From: Mesorhizobium qingshengii
GTDB taxonomy: Bacteria; Pseudomonadota; Alphaproteobacteria; Rhizobiales; Rhizobiaceae
Assembly: GCF_027563465.1 (NCBI RefSeq)
Contig: NZ_JAPFQA010000001.1
Coordinates: 806,001 to 870,000 of the forward strand
Direction of reading: 5' to 3'
Length of the DNA: 64,000 nucleotides
How positions within the stretch are numbered: position 1 is the stretch's first letter; each line of letters starts with the position of its first letter. The notes under the pieces are model-generated. The model saw only the letters and a program-made list of their open reading frames with translations, had not been told where the DNA came from and did not search any database. Below are positions 47,224 to 56,287 of the stretch, piece after piece. The translations under genes and the position numbers were made by a program.

Positions 47224-47820
47224 ATGCCCAGACTTCTCTACGCCTCTTCTTCACCCTACAGTTCCAAGGTACGCATGGCCGCGGTCTTGACCGGCATCGC
47301 CATCGAGGCGGTGCCGGTCAAGACCGACGATAAACCGGCAGTGCTGATCGAGGCCAATCCGCTCGGCAAGATCCCGGTGCTGGTGCTGGATGACGGCCGC
47401 TCGATCCATGACAGCCGCGCCATCATCCAGCACCTCAACCGGATTTCGAAGAACGCGCTGTTTCCGCGCAACCCCGACAAGCGGCTGGAGGCGGAAGTGC
47501 TGGAGGCGCTGGCCGACGGCATCTGTGACTGCGCGCTGTCGATGGTCTATGAGCGGCGCACGCGACCTGAGGAGATGGTCTATCAGCCGTGGCTCGACCG
47601 CCAATGGGCGAAGATCACGGCGGCACTCGACCTGCTCAACGCCAACCCGCCGAAGCTGCCGAAGAAGATTACCGCCGGCCAGATGGCATTGCGCGCCTGC
47701 CTTGGCTATCTCTCACTGCGCTTTGCCGGCAAATGGGAGAAGGGTCGCGCCCGACTGACGCGGTGGGCAGCGCGCTTCGACGAGAAGTTTCCCGAGCTGA
47801 AAGACTGCGTTCCCGGGTGA
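47224..47820 (+). CDS. Glutathione S-transferase family protein
   Basis: A 198-residue GST. The N-terminal thioredoxin-like domain (about 1-78) has LLYASSSPYSSKVRMAAVL and the GSH-binding NPLGKIPVLVLDDG and IHDSRAIIQHL segments. The C-terminal helical domain is about 88-195. Ser-rich SPYSSKV at the active-site position suggests a Ser-type (not Cys) GST. Substrate unknown. Single gene followed by a bidirectional terminator. Confidence 0.9.
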   Translation: MPRLLYASSSPYSSKVRMAAVLTGIAIEAVPVKTDDKPAVLIEANPLGKIPVLVLDDGRSIHDSRAIIQHLNRISKNALFPRNPDKRLEAEVLEALADGICDCALSMVYERRTRPEEMVYQPWLDRQWAKITAALDLLNANPPKLPKKITAGQMALRACLGYLSLRFAGKWEKGRARLTRWAARFDEKFPELKDCVPG

Positions 47821-47849
47821 CCGATCGCCGCCTGGGTGGTCGGACACAA

Positions 47850-47878
47850 AAAAAGCCGGGCGCGAGGCCCGGCTTTTT
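47850..47878. terminator. Bidirectional Rho-independent terminator
   Basis: AAAAAGCCGGGC (47850-47861) and GCCCGGCTTTTT (47867-47878) form a 12-base-pair stem with a 5-base loop and U-tracts on both strands. It sits between the convergent GST and outer-membrane protein genes. Confidence 0.9.
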
Positions 47879-47898
47879 CGTGTCGTGGCTTGAACGAC

Positions 47899-48558
47899 TT
47901 AGAACTTCATACCGACGCCGAAGGTGACGCGGTTGTCGGTTGCCTTGACGCTGCCAATGCCACCGCCGAAGTTCTTGCTGCCGAAGTCGGTGTAGCGATA
48001 CTCGACGCGGCCGAACACATTGTCGGTCAGCTTGATGTCGGTGCCGACACCGGCGGTCCAGCCGATCATCGTAGCGGTGTCGCTGGCGGGAAGGACGGAG
48101 TCCTCCACTTTCAGGCTTCTGCCGGCGAGACCGCCGGTGCCGTAGAGCAGGATTTCCGGGGTCACGGCGTAGCCGAGACGGGCACGCAGCGAGCCTTCGA
48201 AGCCGCCTTTGGAGTGGATGCCATTGTCGTCACCCTTGACGCCGTTGTAGCCGAGTTCGGCTTCACCGCCGTAGACGAAGTTCTCCTGCTGCCACTGATA
48301 GCCGCCGAAGACACTGCCGACAAAACCCTTGGTGCTGGTCGAATCGCCGAAATCCCGTTCCTTGGTACGGCCGCTAAAGCCATAGCCGAGGTTGATACCG
48401 GCATAGGGGCCGGCCCAGGACGCCACAGGCAGTTCGGCAACCGGCGCGGGTGCCGGCGGCTCTTCGGAAACGACGTCCGCGGCATAGGCGGTTCCACCGA
48501 GGGCGAAGAGGCCCAGCGCAACGGCCAGCGGCCGTGCGAATTTAAGATTGGCTTGCAT
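47899..48558 (-). CDS. Outer-membrane beta-barrel protein (Omp25/Omp31-like)
   Basis: A 219-residue small barrel. The signal peptide covers 1-26 (ends GTAYA). A Pro/Ala-rich linker is at about 27-48. WAGPYAGINLGYGFSG starts the barrel as in Rhizobiales Omp25/31. Strands end with VTFGVGMKF, a C-terminal Phe signal for BAM insertion. About eight strands fit. Structural or surface protein of the outer membrane. Confidence 0.88.
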   Translation of the reverse strand: MQANLKFARPLAVALGLFALGGTAYAADVVSEEPPAPAPVAELPVASWAGPYAGINLGYGFSGRTKERDFGDSTSTKGFVGSVFGGYQWQQENFVYGGEAELGYNGVKGDDNGIHSKGGFEGSLRARLGYAVTPEILLYGTGGLAGRSLKVEDSVLPASDTATMIGWTAGVGTDIKLTDNVFGRVEYRYTDFGSKNFGGGIGSVKATDNRVTFGVGMKF

Positions 48559-48970
48559 TGTTCTTTACTCCTTAAGCCACAGGACACAGGCTTGTTTCTC
48601 ACGATCGCCATCAACCCGTCCGGGGGGTGAAACGGATCTGGCGTTCGTCGGTTCCAAATGTCGTGTCAAAATGCGGCTGAAGCGAACCTGAACTTGGGTC
48701 ATTCCCCGGCGCGAATGAGGCGGAACCGTGACGTTGCATCTTCGCAACAGCGAAATGGCAGGAGTCACTTCATGCTGCGCTGCACACCGCTTGGTGCAAG
48801 GAGTCCAGCGCCCTATATTGCGCTCGGGCGGCTCCAAGTCCAACACGAGTCGGGACGTCAAATCGGCGGTTTCGCCACAATGCTGCCCAAGGTGCGAACG
48901 CCGTTTAACGCATGCCGGGCCATATTTCGCCAGCGCCGTTTTCCCGGCCCAAATTGAGGATCGACAGCAT
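48559..48970. other. Divergent intergenic region
   Basis: About 410 bases between the outer-membrane protein gene and the SDR gene, presumably with both promoters. No gene, terminator or repeat is clear. Confidence 0.45.
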
Positions 48971-49735
48971 ATGAGTAAAGCCACTGCCACGGCGCTGGTG
49001 ACTGGCGGGGCAAAGCGGATCGGCAGGGCGATCGTCGAGGATCTCGCCGCCCACGGATTTGCCGTTGCCATCCACTGCAATCGCTCACGCGCCGAGGGAG
49101 ATGCATTGGCCGCCCGGATCAACCAGGCCGGCGGTCGCGCTGCGGTTATCGGCGCCGACCTGACCGATATGGATGCTGTCGGCGGTCTCGTCGGCCAGGC
49201 GGAAGCGGCGCTCGGACCGATCTCGCTGCTGGTCAACAATGGGTCGCTGTTCGAGGACGATTCGGTTCTGGATTTCGACTGGCGGGCCTGGGACCGGCAC
49301 TTTGCCGTGCATGTGAAGGCGCCGGCGCTGCTGGCACAGAACTTCGCACGGGCGTTGCCGGAGGGACAGGAGGGGCTGATCGTCAACATCATCGACCAGC
49401 GGGTCTGGCGCCCGACGCCACGCTATTTCTCCTATGCGCTGTCGAAGTCGACGCTGTGGATGGCCACGCAGATGATGGCGCAAGCGCTCGGTCCGCGCAT
49501 CCGCGTCAACGGCATCGGTCCGGGCCCGACCCTGAAGAACGCTCGCCAGGACGACAGCGATTTTGACGCGCAGGTCGAGGGCTTGATCCTCAAGCGCGGC
49601 CCGCAATTGTCGGAATTCGGTGCCACCATCCGCTATCTCTGGGAAGCCCGCTCCGTCACCGGCCAGATGATCGCGCTCGATGGCGGTCAACACCTTGCAT
49701 GGCGGACGCCCGATGTGACAGGCATGGTGGAATGA
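48971..49735 (+). CDS. Pteridine-reductase-like SDR
   Basis: A 254-residue [11 protein letters not shown] (11-18) has the RIG/RLG variant of pteridine reductases. Asp142, Tyr155 and Lys159 match the Asp-x12-Tyr-x3-Lys active site of PTR1/FolM enzymes, with Asp in place of the usual SDR serine. The likely reaction is NADPH reduction of dihydropteridines (dihydromonapterin or dihydrofolate/biopterin). The stop overlaps the uvrC start by four bases (ATGA). Confidence 0.85.
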   Translation: MSKATATALVTGGAKRIGRAIVEDLAAHGFAVAIHCNRSRAEGDALAARINQAGGRAAVIGADLTDMDAVGGLVGQAEAALGPISLLVNNGSLFEDDSVLDFDWRAWDRHFAVHVKAPALLAQNFARALPEGQEGLIVNIIDQRVWRPTPRYFSYALSKSTLWMATQMMAQALGPRIRVNGIGPGPTLKNARQDDSDFDAQVEGLILKRGPQLSEFGATIRYLWEARSVTGQMIALDGGQHLAWRTPDVTGMVE

Positions 49736-51798
49736 GTCCTGTAGACCACAAGAACAAGCCGCGCGGCGGCGCCGACGATCTGCCCCCCGATATCGACCTC
49801 GAGGACGAGGCGGTGGAGGAGATCGTTGAACCCGCTGGTCCCGACGTAGCGTTCACGGCAATCGACTGGACGCCGCATGCCGGCGACGCCGAAGGCATGG
49901 TCGGTGCCGAGGTGATCCAGACGCTGGTCAAGCGCCTGCCCAACGCGCCCGGCGTCTACCGCATGATGAACGCCGCTGGTGACGTGCTCTATGTCGGCAA
50001 GGCGCGCAGCCTGAAGAAGCGCGTGACCAACTACGCGCAGGGCCGCTTCCACACCAATCGCATCGGCCGCATGGTGCGCGAGACGTCGACGATGGAGTTC
50101 GTCGTCACCCGCACCGAGATTGAAGCGCTGCTGCTTGAAGCCAATCTTATCAAGCGCTTGCGGCCGCGATTCAATGTCCTGATGCGCGACGACAAGTCGT
50201 TTCCCTATATCCTTCTGACCGGCGACCATGTCTCGCCGGGCATCTACAAGCATCGCGGCGCGCGGTCGCGCAAAGGCGATTATTTCGGCCCCTTTGCTTC
50301 GGCCGGCGCCGTCGGACGAACCATCAATTCGTTGCAGCGCGCCTTTCTGCTCAGGAGTTGCACCAACTCGTTCTACGAGAACCGCACGCGGCCGTGCCTG
50401 CTCTACCAGATCAAGCGCTGCGCCGGCCCGTGCACCGGCGAGATATCGCAGGAGGATTATGCCGAACTTGTCGATGAGGCGAAGGATTTCCTCTCCGGCC
50501 GCAGCCAGAAGGTGAAGACGGAAATTTCCGCCGCCATGCAGCAGGCTTCGGAGGATCTCGATTTCGAGCGCGCCGCCATCTATCGCGACCGGCTCGCGGC
50601 CCTGTCGCATGTGCAGAGCCATCAGGGCATCAATCCGGCGACCGTCGACGAGGCCGATGTCTTCGCCATCCATCAGGAAGGCGGCCAGGTCTGTATCCAG
50701 GTGTTTTTCTTCCGCACCGGCCAGAACTGGGGCAACCGTGCCTATTTCCCAAAGGCCGATCCGGCGCTGGAAGCTGCCGAGGTGCTGGGCTCGTTCCTGG
50801 CGCAGTTCTATGACGACAAGCCGACGCCACGGGCGATCCTCCTGTCGCATGGCGTCGAGGACCAGGAACTGCTGGCCGAGGCGCTGTCGACACGAGCCGG
50901 CCGCAAGGTCGCGATCCTGGTTCCGCAGCGCGGCGAGAAGAAGGATTTGACCGACAACGCCTTGCAGAATGCACGCGAGGCGCTCGGCCGCCGGCTGGCC
51001 GAAACCTCTACGCAAGCGAGGCTGCTTGCCGGCTTCGCCGAGACCTTCGGCCTGCCCAAGCCGCCGGTGCGCATCGAGGTCTACGACAATTCGCACATCA
51101 TGGGCACCAACGCCGTCGGTGCCATGGTCGTCGCCGGGCCGGAAGGCTTCGTCAAGAACCAGTACCGCAAGTTCAACATTCGTTCGACAGAGATCACGCC
51201 GGGTGACGATTTCGGCATGATGCGCGAGGTGATGGAGCGGCGTTTTTCGCGGCTGCTCAAGGAACATGGCGATGTTGCGCCCGACGACGCTGTGGCAGCC
51301 GGTGCAACCGATGATATCGAGGAGGACGTCTCCGGCAGTTTCCCGGCCTGGCCAGATGTCATCCTGATCGACGGCGGCCAGGGCCAGATGACGGCGGTGC
51401 GCAAGATCCTTTCGGATCTCGGCATCGAGGACCGCGTCGTGGCGATCGGGATCGCCAAGGGCCAGGACCGCGATGCCGGCCGCGAGCGCTTCTTCGTCAG
51501 GGGCAGGGACTCGTTTTCACTGCCGGTTCGCGATCCGGTGCTGTATTTCGTCCAGCGCCTGCGCGACGAGGTCCACCGCTTCGCCGTCGGTTCGCACCGG
51601 GCCCGCCGAAAGAAAGAAATGGTCAAGAGCCCGCTCGACGAGATCAGTGGCATCGGGCCCGGCCGCAAGCGCGCCCTGCTTCTGCATTTCGGCACCGCCA
51701 AGGCGGTCAGCCGTGCCGCCATCGAGGATCTGAGGAAAGTCGACGGCATTTCCGAACAGGTTGCCAAACTGGTCTACAATCACTTCCACGAGAGCTGA
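49732..51798 (+). CDS. uvrC: UvrABC excinuclease subunit C
   Basis: A 688-residue dual-incision nuclease. It has an N-terminal GIY-YIG domain ([22 protein letters not shown] at about 74-95), a UvrB-interacting UVR motif ([19 protein letters not shown]), an RNase H-like C-terminal nuclease domain ([19 protein letters not shown]) and a C-terminal helix-hairpin-helix. A 70-residue acidic N-terminal extension precedes the nuclease. Its start overlaps the SDR stop; three palindromic repeats follow the stop at once. Confidence 0.96.
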   Translation: MSPVDHKNKPRGGADDLPPDIDLEDEAVEEIVEPAGPDVAFTAIDWTPHAGDAEGMVGAEVIQTLVKRLPNAPGVYRMMNAAGDVLYVGKARSLKKRVTNYAQGRFHTNRIGRMVRETSTMEFVVTRTEIEALLLEANLIKRLRPRFNVLMRDDKSFPYILLTGDHVSPGIYKHRGARSRKGDYFGPFASAGAVGRTINSLQRAFLLRSCTNSFYENRTRPCLLYQIKRCAGPCTGEISQEDYAELVDEAKDFLSGRSQKVKTEISAAMQQASEDLDFERAAIYRDRLAALSHVQSHQGINPATVDEADVFAIHQEGGQVCIQVFFFRTGQNWGNRAYFPKADPALEAAEVLGSFLAQFYDDKPTPRAILLSHGVEDQELLAEALSTRAGRKVAILVPQRGEKKDLTDNALQNAREALGRRLAETSTQARLLAGFAETFGLPKPPVRIEVYDNSHIMGTNAVGAMVVAGPEGFVKNQYRKFNIRSTEITPGDDFGMMREVMERRFSRLLKEHGDVAPDDAVAAGATDDIEEDVSGSFPAWPDVILIDGGQGQMTAVRKILSDLGIEDRVVAIGIAKGQDRDAGRERFFVRGRDSFSLPVRDPVLYFVQRLRDEVHRFAVGSHRARRKKEMVKSPLDEISGIGPGRKRALLLHFGTAKAVSRAAIEDLRKVDGISEQVAKLVYNHFHES

Positions 51799-51965
51799 TG
51801 CATGTCGCCCAAAAGTGCGCAGCGGTTTTGGGATAACGACATGCACGAAAGGGAAGAATGCATGTCGCCCAGAAGTGCGCAGCGGTTTTGGGACAACGAC
51901 ATGCACAAAAGGGAAGAATGCATGTCGCCCAGAAGTGCGCAGCGGTTTTGGGACAACGACATGCA
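51799..51965. repeat. Three tandem 60-bp copies of a palindromic element
   Basis: Units at 51799-51845, 51859-51905 and 51919-51965, each 47 bases, separated by 13-base linkers of C(G/A)AAAGGGAAGAA form, so the period is exactly 60. Each begins TGCATGTCG and ends CGACATGCA. Inside, CCCAAAA (or CCCAGAA) faces TTTTGGG around GTGCGCAGCGG. Copies 2 and 3 are identical; copy 1 differs at three or four bases, and CCCAGAA still pairs through a G-U wobble in RNA. The array starts directly at the uvrC stop and ends about 110 bases before pgsA. Confidence 0.9.
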
Positions 51966-52077
51966 TCACACTTTAAGGAGGTTTATCGCCATTTTCGGCT
52001 GGCCAATCGATTTTGGCCTGTTGACCCCCCACATTCGCATCTGATTTGAGTACGCAGGCAGAAAGAGTCCCCAAGAC

Positions 52078-52674
52078 ATGGCCAAGCGCGCGTTCAACCT
52101 GCCCAACATGCTGACCTACGCCCGCATCATCGCGGTGCCGCTGGTCGTGCTGTGCTTTTTTCTGGAGGGGCACCTGAAATCGAGCGACTTCGCCCGCTGG
52201 TCGGCGCTGATCATCTTCTTGCTCGCTTCGGTTACGGATTACCTGGATGGCTATCTGGCGCGCGCCTGGCAGCAGACCTCCAACATCGGCAAGATGCTTG
52301 ACCCGATCGCCGACAAATTGCTGGTCGCCACCTGCCTCTTGCTTCTGGCGGCCGACACCGATCGCCATGCAGGCATCGCCGGCTGGTCGCTGTGGGCCGC
52401 GATCATCATCCTGTGCCGCGAAATCCTCGTCTCGGGCCTGCGCGAATATCTGGCGGCGCTCAAGGTCTCGGTGCCGGTGACGCAGCTTGCCAAGTGGAAG
52501 ACCGCGATCCAGATGGTCGCCATCGCCTTCCTGCTGGCCGGTCCGGCCGGTGACAAGATTTTCCCGCTGACCACGCAGACCGGGCTGGTGCTGCTGTGGA
52601 TCGCTGCGCTCGTTACGCTCTACACCGGCTACGACTATTTCCGCGCCGGCCTCAAGCACATCATGGATGAGTGA
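52078..52674 (+). CDS. pgsA: CDP-diacylglycerol-glycerol-3-phosphate 3-phosphatidyltransferase
   Basis: A 198-residue membrane enzyme making phosphatidylglycerophosphate. The motif DG-x2-AR-x8-G-x3-D-x3-D is complete (Asp57, Gly58, Ala61, Arg62, Gly71, Asp75, Asp79). Four or so hydrophobic segments follow. It commonly lies between uvrC and moaD in Rhizobiales, as here. It supplies phosphatidylglycerol and cardiolipin, complementing psd and pssA. Confidence 0.95.
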   Translation: MAKRAFNLPNMLTYARIIAVPLVVLCFFLEGHLKSSDFARWSALIIFLLASVTDYLDGYLARAWQQTSNIGKMLDPIADKLLVATCLLLLAADTDRHAGIAGWSLWAAIIILCREILVSGLREYLAALKVSVPVTQLAKWKTAIQMVAIAFLLAGPAGDKIFPLTTQTGLVLLWIAALVTLYTGYDYFRAGLKHIMDE

Positions 52675-52675
52675 G

Positions 52676-52933
52676 ATGACGACCCGGCTCATCTATTTCG
52701 CCTGGGTGCGCGAACGGATCGGCGCATCTGAGGAAGACGTTGAATTGCCTGATGGCATCGAGACGGTCGCCGACCTCTTGCGCTGGTTGAAATCGCGCGG
52801 CGAGGGCTACGAGCAAGCGCTGCAATATCCCGATGTGATCCGCGTCGCCATCAACCAGGAACATGTCGACCACCGCGAGAAGATATCGGGCGCGCGCGAG
52901 ATCGCACTGTTCCCGCCGATGACCGGGGGCTGA
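52676..52933 (+). CDS. moaD: Molybdopterin synthase small subunit
   Basis: An 85-residue ubiquitin-like sulfur carrier ending in TGG, whose terminal Gly is thiocarboxylated. FAWVRERIG and NQEHVD segments fit MoaD. ATG 52676 (MTTRLIYF) is chosen; ATG 52667 overlaps the pgsA stop and would add three residues. Transfers sulfur to precursor Z together with MoaE. Confidence 0.93.
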   Translation: MTTRLIYFAWVRERIGASEEDVELPDGIETVADLLRWLKSRGEGYEQALQYPDVIRVAINQEHVDHREKISGAREIALFPPMTGG

Positions 52934-52935
52934 AA

Positions 52936-53412
52936 ATGACCGGCGCGGCCGTACCTGTCGTGCGCATCCAGGCGCAAGATTTCGACGTCGCCGCCGAGAT
53001 TGCCAGACTGACGCAAGGCCGCGCCGATATCGGCGCCGTGGTTTCTTTCTCGGGCCTCTGCCGCGACGATGCAGGCAGCCTCTCGGCACTCGAACTCGAG
53101 CATTATCCCGGCATGGCCGAGGCCGAGATCGCTCGCATCGCCGCCGAGGCGGTTCAGCGCTGGCCGCTGCAAGGCCTCACCGCCATCCACCGCCATGGCA
53201 AGATTCGACCGGGCGAGAACATCGTGCTGGTGGTGGCCGCCTCGGCGCATCGCCAGGCGGCATTCGAAGCGGCGAACTTTCTCATGGACTATTTGAAATC
53301 GCGCGCGCCGTTCTGGAAGAAGGAGCATCGCGCCGACGGCTCCGAGGGTGGTTGGGTCGAGGCCAAGGAGGCCGACGACGAGGCAGCCGGTCGCTGGAAA
53401 ACGTCAGAATAA
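52936..53412 (+). CDS. moaE: Molybdopterin synthase catalytic subunit
   Basis: A 158-residue MoaE that inserts sulfur into precursor Z for molybdenum cofactor. Conserved SGLCRDD-type start of the core, YPGMAEAEI, HRHGKIRPGE, and RAPFWKKE near the C-terminus (catalytic Lys segment). It starts 3 bases after moaD. A molybdopterin oxidoreductase begins at the far end of the window. Confidence 0.95.
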   Translation: MTGAAVPVVRIQAQDFDVAAEIARLTQGRADIGAVVSFSGLCRDDAGSLSALELEHYPGMAEAEIARIAAEAVQRWPLQGLTAIHRHGKIRPGENIVLVVAASAHRQAAFEAANFLMDYLKSRAPFWKKEHRADGSEGGWVEAKEADDEAAGRWKTSE

Positions 53413-53532
53413 AATTCCCGCCAGAGCCATGCATTGACCGCAATCCTTTGGCCAATTGAGCGCGGTTGGTCAGCCTGGGCATTGGCAGCCTGGGGCAGGC
53501 ATCCCAGGAATTAGCCGCCCGGGGCAAGGGAG

Positions 53533-54303
53533 ATGGTCATGCTGGACAGGATCGCGGAATTCTTCGTCTTCGGTTTTGTGCCGCTGGTCGTCGGCGTGTT
53601 GGCCGTGCCGGAACTGTCTGCTGCCGCCGAAAAGGCTGTGCGAGGCGAGGTGATCTATCGCGAGCGCATCGCCTTGCCGCCCAGTGCCGTGCTCTCGGTC
53701 CAGCTTGCCGATGTCTCGCTGGCCGACGCGCCGGCCAAAATCATCGGCGAACAGAATATCAAGCCGACCGGCCAGGTGCCGATCAGTTTCGAGATCAAAT
53801 TCGACCCCTCCGTCATCCAGCCGCAGATGACCTATGCGCTGCAGGCCCGCATCACCGTCGACGACAGGCTCATGTTCATCTCCGATATGCGCCATCAGGT
53901 CGATCCGCTGACCGATGTGCCGCAGACCATCATGCTCAAGATGGTCACGCCGAGCACCGGGCCGACCGCTTCCGTTTTTGGTCAGCTCTGGCTGGTCGAC
54001 TATGTCGACGGCATTGGCGCCATCGCCGCGCCGCAGGCGACGTTCAGGGTCAGCGAGGCCGGCAAGGCAGGCGGCAGCGGCCCTTGCAACACCTATTTCG
54101 CCACGGCCAAGGTCGATGGCCAAGCGATCACAATCAGCGAGATCGGCTCGACCTACAAGGCCTGCGCGCCGGAGGTGATGGCCGAGGAAAAGGCGCTGTT
54201 CGATGCCTTGGCCAAGGCTGCCTCATACAGTGTCGATGCCGGCAAGCTCGCCATTGCCGACAAGGATGGCCGCGAGATCCTGCGCTTCAGCGCGGCAAGC
54301 TGA
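53533..54303 (+). CDS. YbaY-META two-domain exported protein
   Basis: A 256-residue protein with a hydrophobic N-terminal signal (about 12-32, VFGFVPLVVGVLAVPELSAAA). The YbaY domain is about 35-140 (RGEVIYRERIALPPSAVLSVQLADVS, family start). A META/HslJ-like domain is about 145-256, with GPCNTYFATAKVDG and STYKACAPEVMAEEKALF resembling the CN-YF and M-E-E motifs. Domains of both kinds are found in envelope proteins that affect beta-lactam or novobiocin tolerance and adhesion. No lipobox is visible. Function uncertain. Confidence 0.75.
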   Translation: MVMLDRIAEFFVFGFVPLVVGVLAVPELSAAAEKAVRGEVIYRERIALPPSAVLSVQLADVSLADAPAKIIGEQNIKPTGQVPISFEIKFDPSVIQPQMTYALQARITVDDRLMFISDMRHQVDPLTDVPQTIMLKMVTPSTGPTASVFGQLWLVDYVDGIGAIAAPQATFRVSEAGKAGGSGPCNTYFATAKVDGQAITISEIGSTYKACAPEVMAEEKALFDALAKAASYSVDAGKLAIADKDGREILRFSAAS

Positions 54304-54376
54304 GGTGTCTTGATGGTCGGGCGCAGGGCCTGGCCACAGATATCGACACTCTGATGTCGGAGCGAAACGGACGCTC

Positions 54377-54982
54377 TCACTCAGCCTGTTCGAACACGGC
54401 GCCGTAGTGATAGGGCGGCACCTCGACCAGTTCGGCGAGCCTGAGGCCGCCCGCCTCGACGGCCGCTATGGTCTGTTCCGGTGACAGCCTCAATTCGGTC
54501 CTCGGTCCGCGAGGCTCGCCCAGGACGATCGTTGTTTCGCGCGGACGCTGGTGCCAGTTGACGATGGCGAGACGGCCACCAGGGCTAAGCGTCGCCCGCA
54601 CCGCGCGTGCCAAACGCGGCCGGTCCGGGACGCCGTGAAAGGCGTTGGCCATGAAGATGAAGTCGGCGGGTCGAGGCGCCAGCCTTGAAAGCTCGTAGGC
54701 GTCGCCGGCCACAAAGTCGCAATTCGTCACCCCACTTTGGGTCAACCGGTGCCGAGCGGCTTCGAGCGGATCGGCATCGATATCAATGGCGAGGACATGA
54801 CGCGCCGTGCTGGCGATCGGCAGCGTGAACCAGCCGTCGCCGCAGCAGAGATCGATCACTTCCATTCCAGGCTTGATCCCCGTTGCCGAAAGCACGGCGG
54901 CGGGGTCGGGCCACAGCGCCTCCCACCAGCCGCTGCTCGGCATCTCCGTGCCCTGGAAGAAACCCGGAATGGCACTGGTCAT
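54377..54982 (-). CDS. Class I SAM-dependent methyltransferase
   Basis: A 201-residue methyltransferase with motif I VIDLCCGDGWFTLPIA, followed by LAIDIDADPLEAARHRL (motif II acidic residue) and ADFIFMANAFHGVPDRPRL. Substrate unknown; members act on small molecules or metalloids. ATG 54982 (MTSAIPGFF) is chosen over a 22-residue extension at 55048. Flanked by an unrelated convergent gene and ndk. Confidence 0.8.
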   Translation of the reverse strand: MTSAIPGFFQGTEMPSSGWWEALWPDPAAVLSATGIKPGMEVIDLCCGDGWFTLPIASTARHVLAIDIDADPLEAARHRLTQSGVTNCDFVAGDAYELSRLAPRPADFIFMANAFHGVPDRPRLARAVRATLSPGGRLAIVNWHQRPRETTIVLGEPRGPRTELRLSPEQTIAAVEAGGLRLAELVEVPPYHYGAVFEQAE

Positions 54983-55175
54983 GCTGAGGTCGCTCCAATG
55001 TCGGCATTCATCCGCGATATATCTCAACCCTAGTGCAGCGCGGCTCAAATCCTAATGCTCTTTTGCGAGGTCGGCACTGCTGGCACCGATGACTCCGATG
55101 CTGCTCAAGGCATACGCACCGGCTGCATGCCGATATGCTGCGGTTGGAGCGCGAAACCTGACCGTTCAGCCAATG

Positions 55176-55200
55176 AAAAAGGCCGGCAAACGCCGGCCTT
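55176..55200 (-). terminator. Rho-independent terminator of ndk
   Basis: AAGGCCGGC (55179-55187) and GCCGGCCTT (55192-55200) form the stem with a 4-base loop; on the minus strand TTTTT follows. It lies 27 bases after the ndk stop. Confidence 0.8.
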
Positions 55201-55226
55201 TCCAAATCAGACTTGATGATATCGAC

Positions 55227-55649
55227 TCAGCCGACGATCTCGGTGTCCGAGAACCAGTATTTGATCTCCTGCGCGGCGGTCTCCGGCGCATCGGAGCCGT
55301 GCACCGAGTTCTCGCCGATCGACAGCGCATGCACCTTGCGGATGGTGCCTTCGGCGGCATTGGCCGGGTTGGTGGCGCCCATCACTTCGCGGTTCCTGGC
55401 AATGGCGTTCTCGCCTTCCAGCACCTGCACGATGGTTGGGGCCGACGACATGAACTCCACCAGTTCGCCGAAGAACGGACGATCCTTGTGGACGGCATAG
55501 AAGCCTTCCGCCTCGCGGCGGCTCATCCACACCCGGCGCGAGGCGATGACGCGCAGGCCGGCTTCTTCCAGCATCCTGGTGATGGCGCCGGTGAGGTTGC
55601 GCCGTGTTGCGTCCGGCTTGATCATGGAAAAGGTGCGTTCGAGCGCCAT
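55227..55649 (-). CDS. ndk: Nucleoside diphosphate kinase
   Basis: A 140-residue NDP kinase that equilibrates nucleoside triphosphates. His117 in [10 protein letters not shown] is the phospho-accepting histidine. [18 protein letters not shown] is the canonical N-terminus. Length is usual. ATG 55649 is clear; the frame upstream is open but not family-like. Followed by a terminator, so likely monocistronic. Confidence 0.97.
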   Translation of the reverse strand: MALERTFSMIKPDATRRNLTGAITRMLEEAGLRVIASRRVWMSRREAEGFYAVHKDRPFFGELVEFMSSAPTIVQVLEGENAIARNREVMGATNPANAAEGTIRKVHALSIGENSVHGSDAPETAAQEIKYWFSDTEIVG

Positions 55650-55942
55650 GGGTCGTCCTTGTCTGAGAATGGAATTGAGAGTGGCGGGCTCTATACAAGC
55701 CGCCCGGCCCATTGCCAAGGGGTGAGGAGCGGTCCGCGAAGCGGACGGAAAGCCAATTGCCTGGCTTTGCGAGCGACGAACGCCCGGAGCGATAGCGAAG
55801 CGCTGGTGCGGTGCGCGTTTCCATGCCGGGCCGCGCCGATGAGGCGGACCGGCAGCTGTGATCCGATGGCTGTTAAGCAGTGTTTTGCTTGTTATAGTCG
55901 GTCGTGGGCGCCCATGCTGAGGTCGACCCGAACGGAGACAGG

Positions 55943-56203
55943 ATGACCATGACAAACGATCGCCAGGAGCGCATTCGCAACCGCGCGCATCAGATCTGGC
56001 TGCAAGAGGGACAACCGGCTGGCCAGCATGAGCGCCATTGGCATCAGGCGATAGCCGATGTCGACCAGGAAGATACCGCGGGGACGTCGGCAGCCAGGAA
56101 GCCCGCCAAGAAGGCAGTTGGTGCCGGCAAGGCAAAAGCCGCCCCCAAGGAGGCGAAGGCCGCCACGAAGACCAGCAAGCCGAAAAAGGCGGCTGTCAAG
56201 TAA
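55943..56203 (+). CDS. DUF2934-domain small protein with Lys/Ala-rich tail
   Basis: An 86-residue protein. Residues about 5-40 ([20 protein letters not shown], then [11 protein letters not shown]) match the DUF2934 pattern of a short helical domain. The rest is Lys/Ala-rich ([20 protein letters not shown]), which could bind nucleic acid. The start ATG 55943 follows GGAG at about 55934. Function of DUF2934 is not known. Confidence 0.75.
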   Translation: MTMTNDRQERIRNRAHQIWLQEGQPAGQHERHWHQAIADVDQEDTAGTSAARKPAKKAVGAGKAKAAPKEAKAATKTSKPKKAAVK

Positions 56204-56287
56204 GGTTTGGCCATCTCGCTGCTGACCTTTCTCGCAAGAGACTGACCGCTCTCGTGCCGCCTTGCGGCAAGAGCAGGCGTTGCGGCG

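Noticed and set aside
46305..47225. A 306-codon minus-strand frame of Ala/Gly/Phe-rich repeats
   Set aside because: It is the complement of the Lys/Ala/Pro-rich histone-like gene; the repeats come from that gene.
49687..51267. A 526-codon minus-strand frame
   Set aside because: It is antisense to uvrC and the SDR gene end, with no recognisable domain.
51799..51965. Possible CRISPR array
   Set aside because: Only three units, with 13-base near-identical linkers instead of unique spacers of about 30 bases, and no cas genes.
51761..52049. Several small frames across the tandem repeats with a 20-residue repeated peptide
   Set aside because: The 60-bp period is a multiple of three, so all frames repeat; the palindromic DNA structure explains the pattern better than coding.
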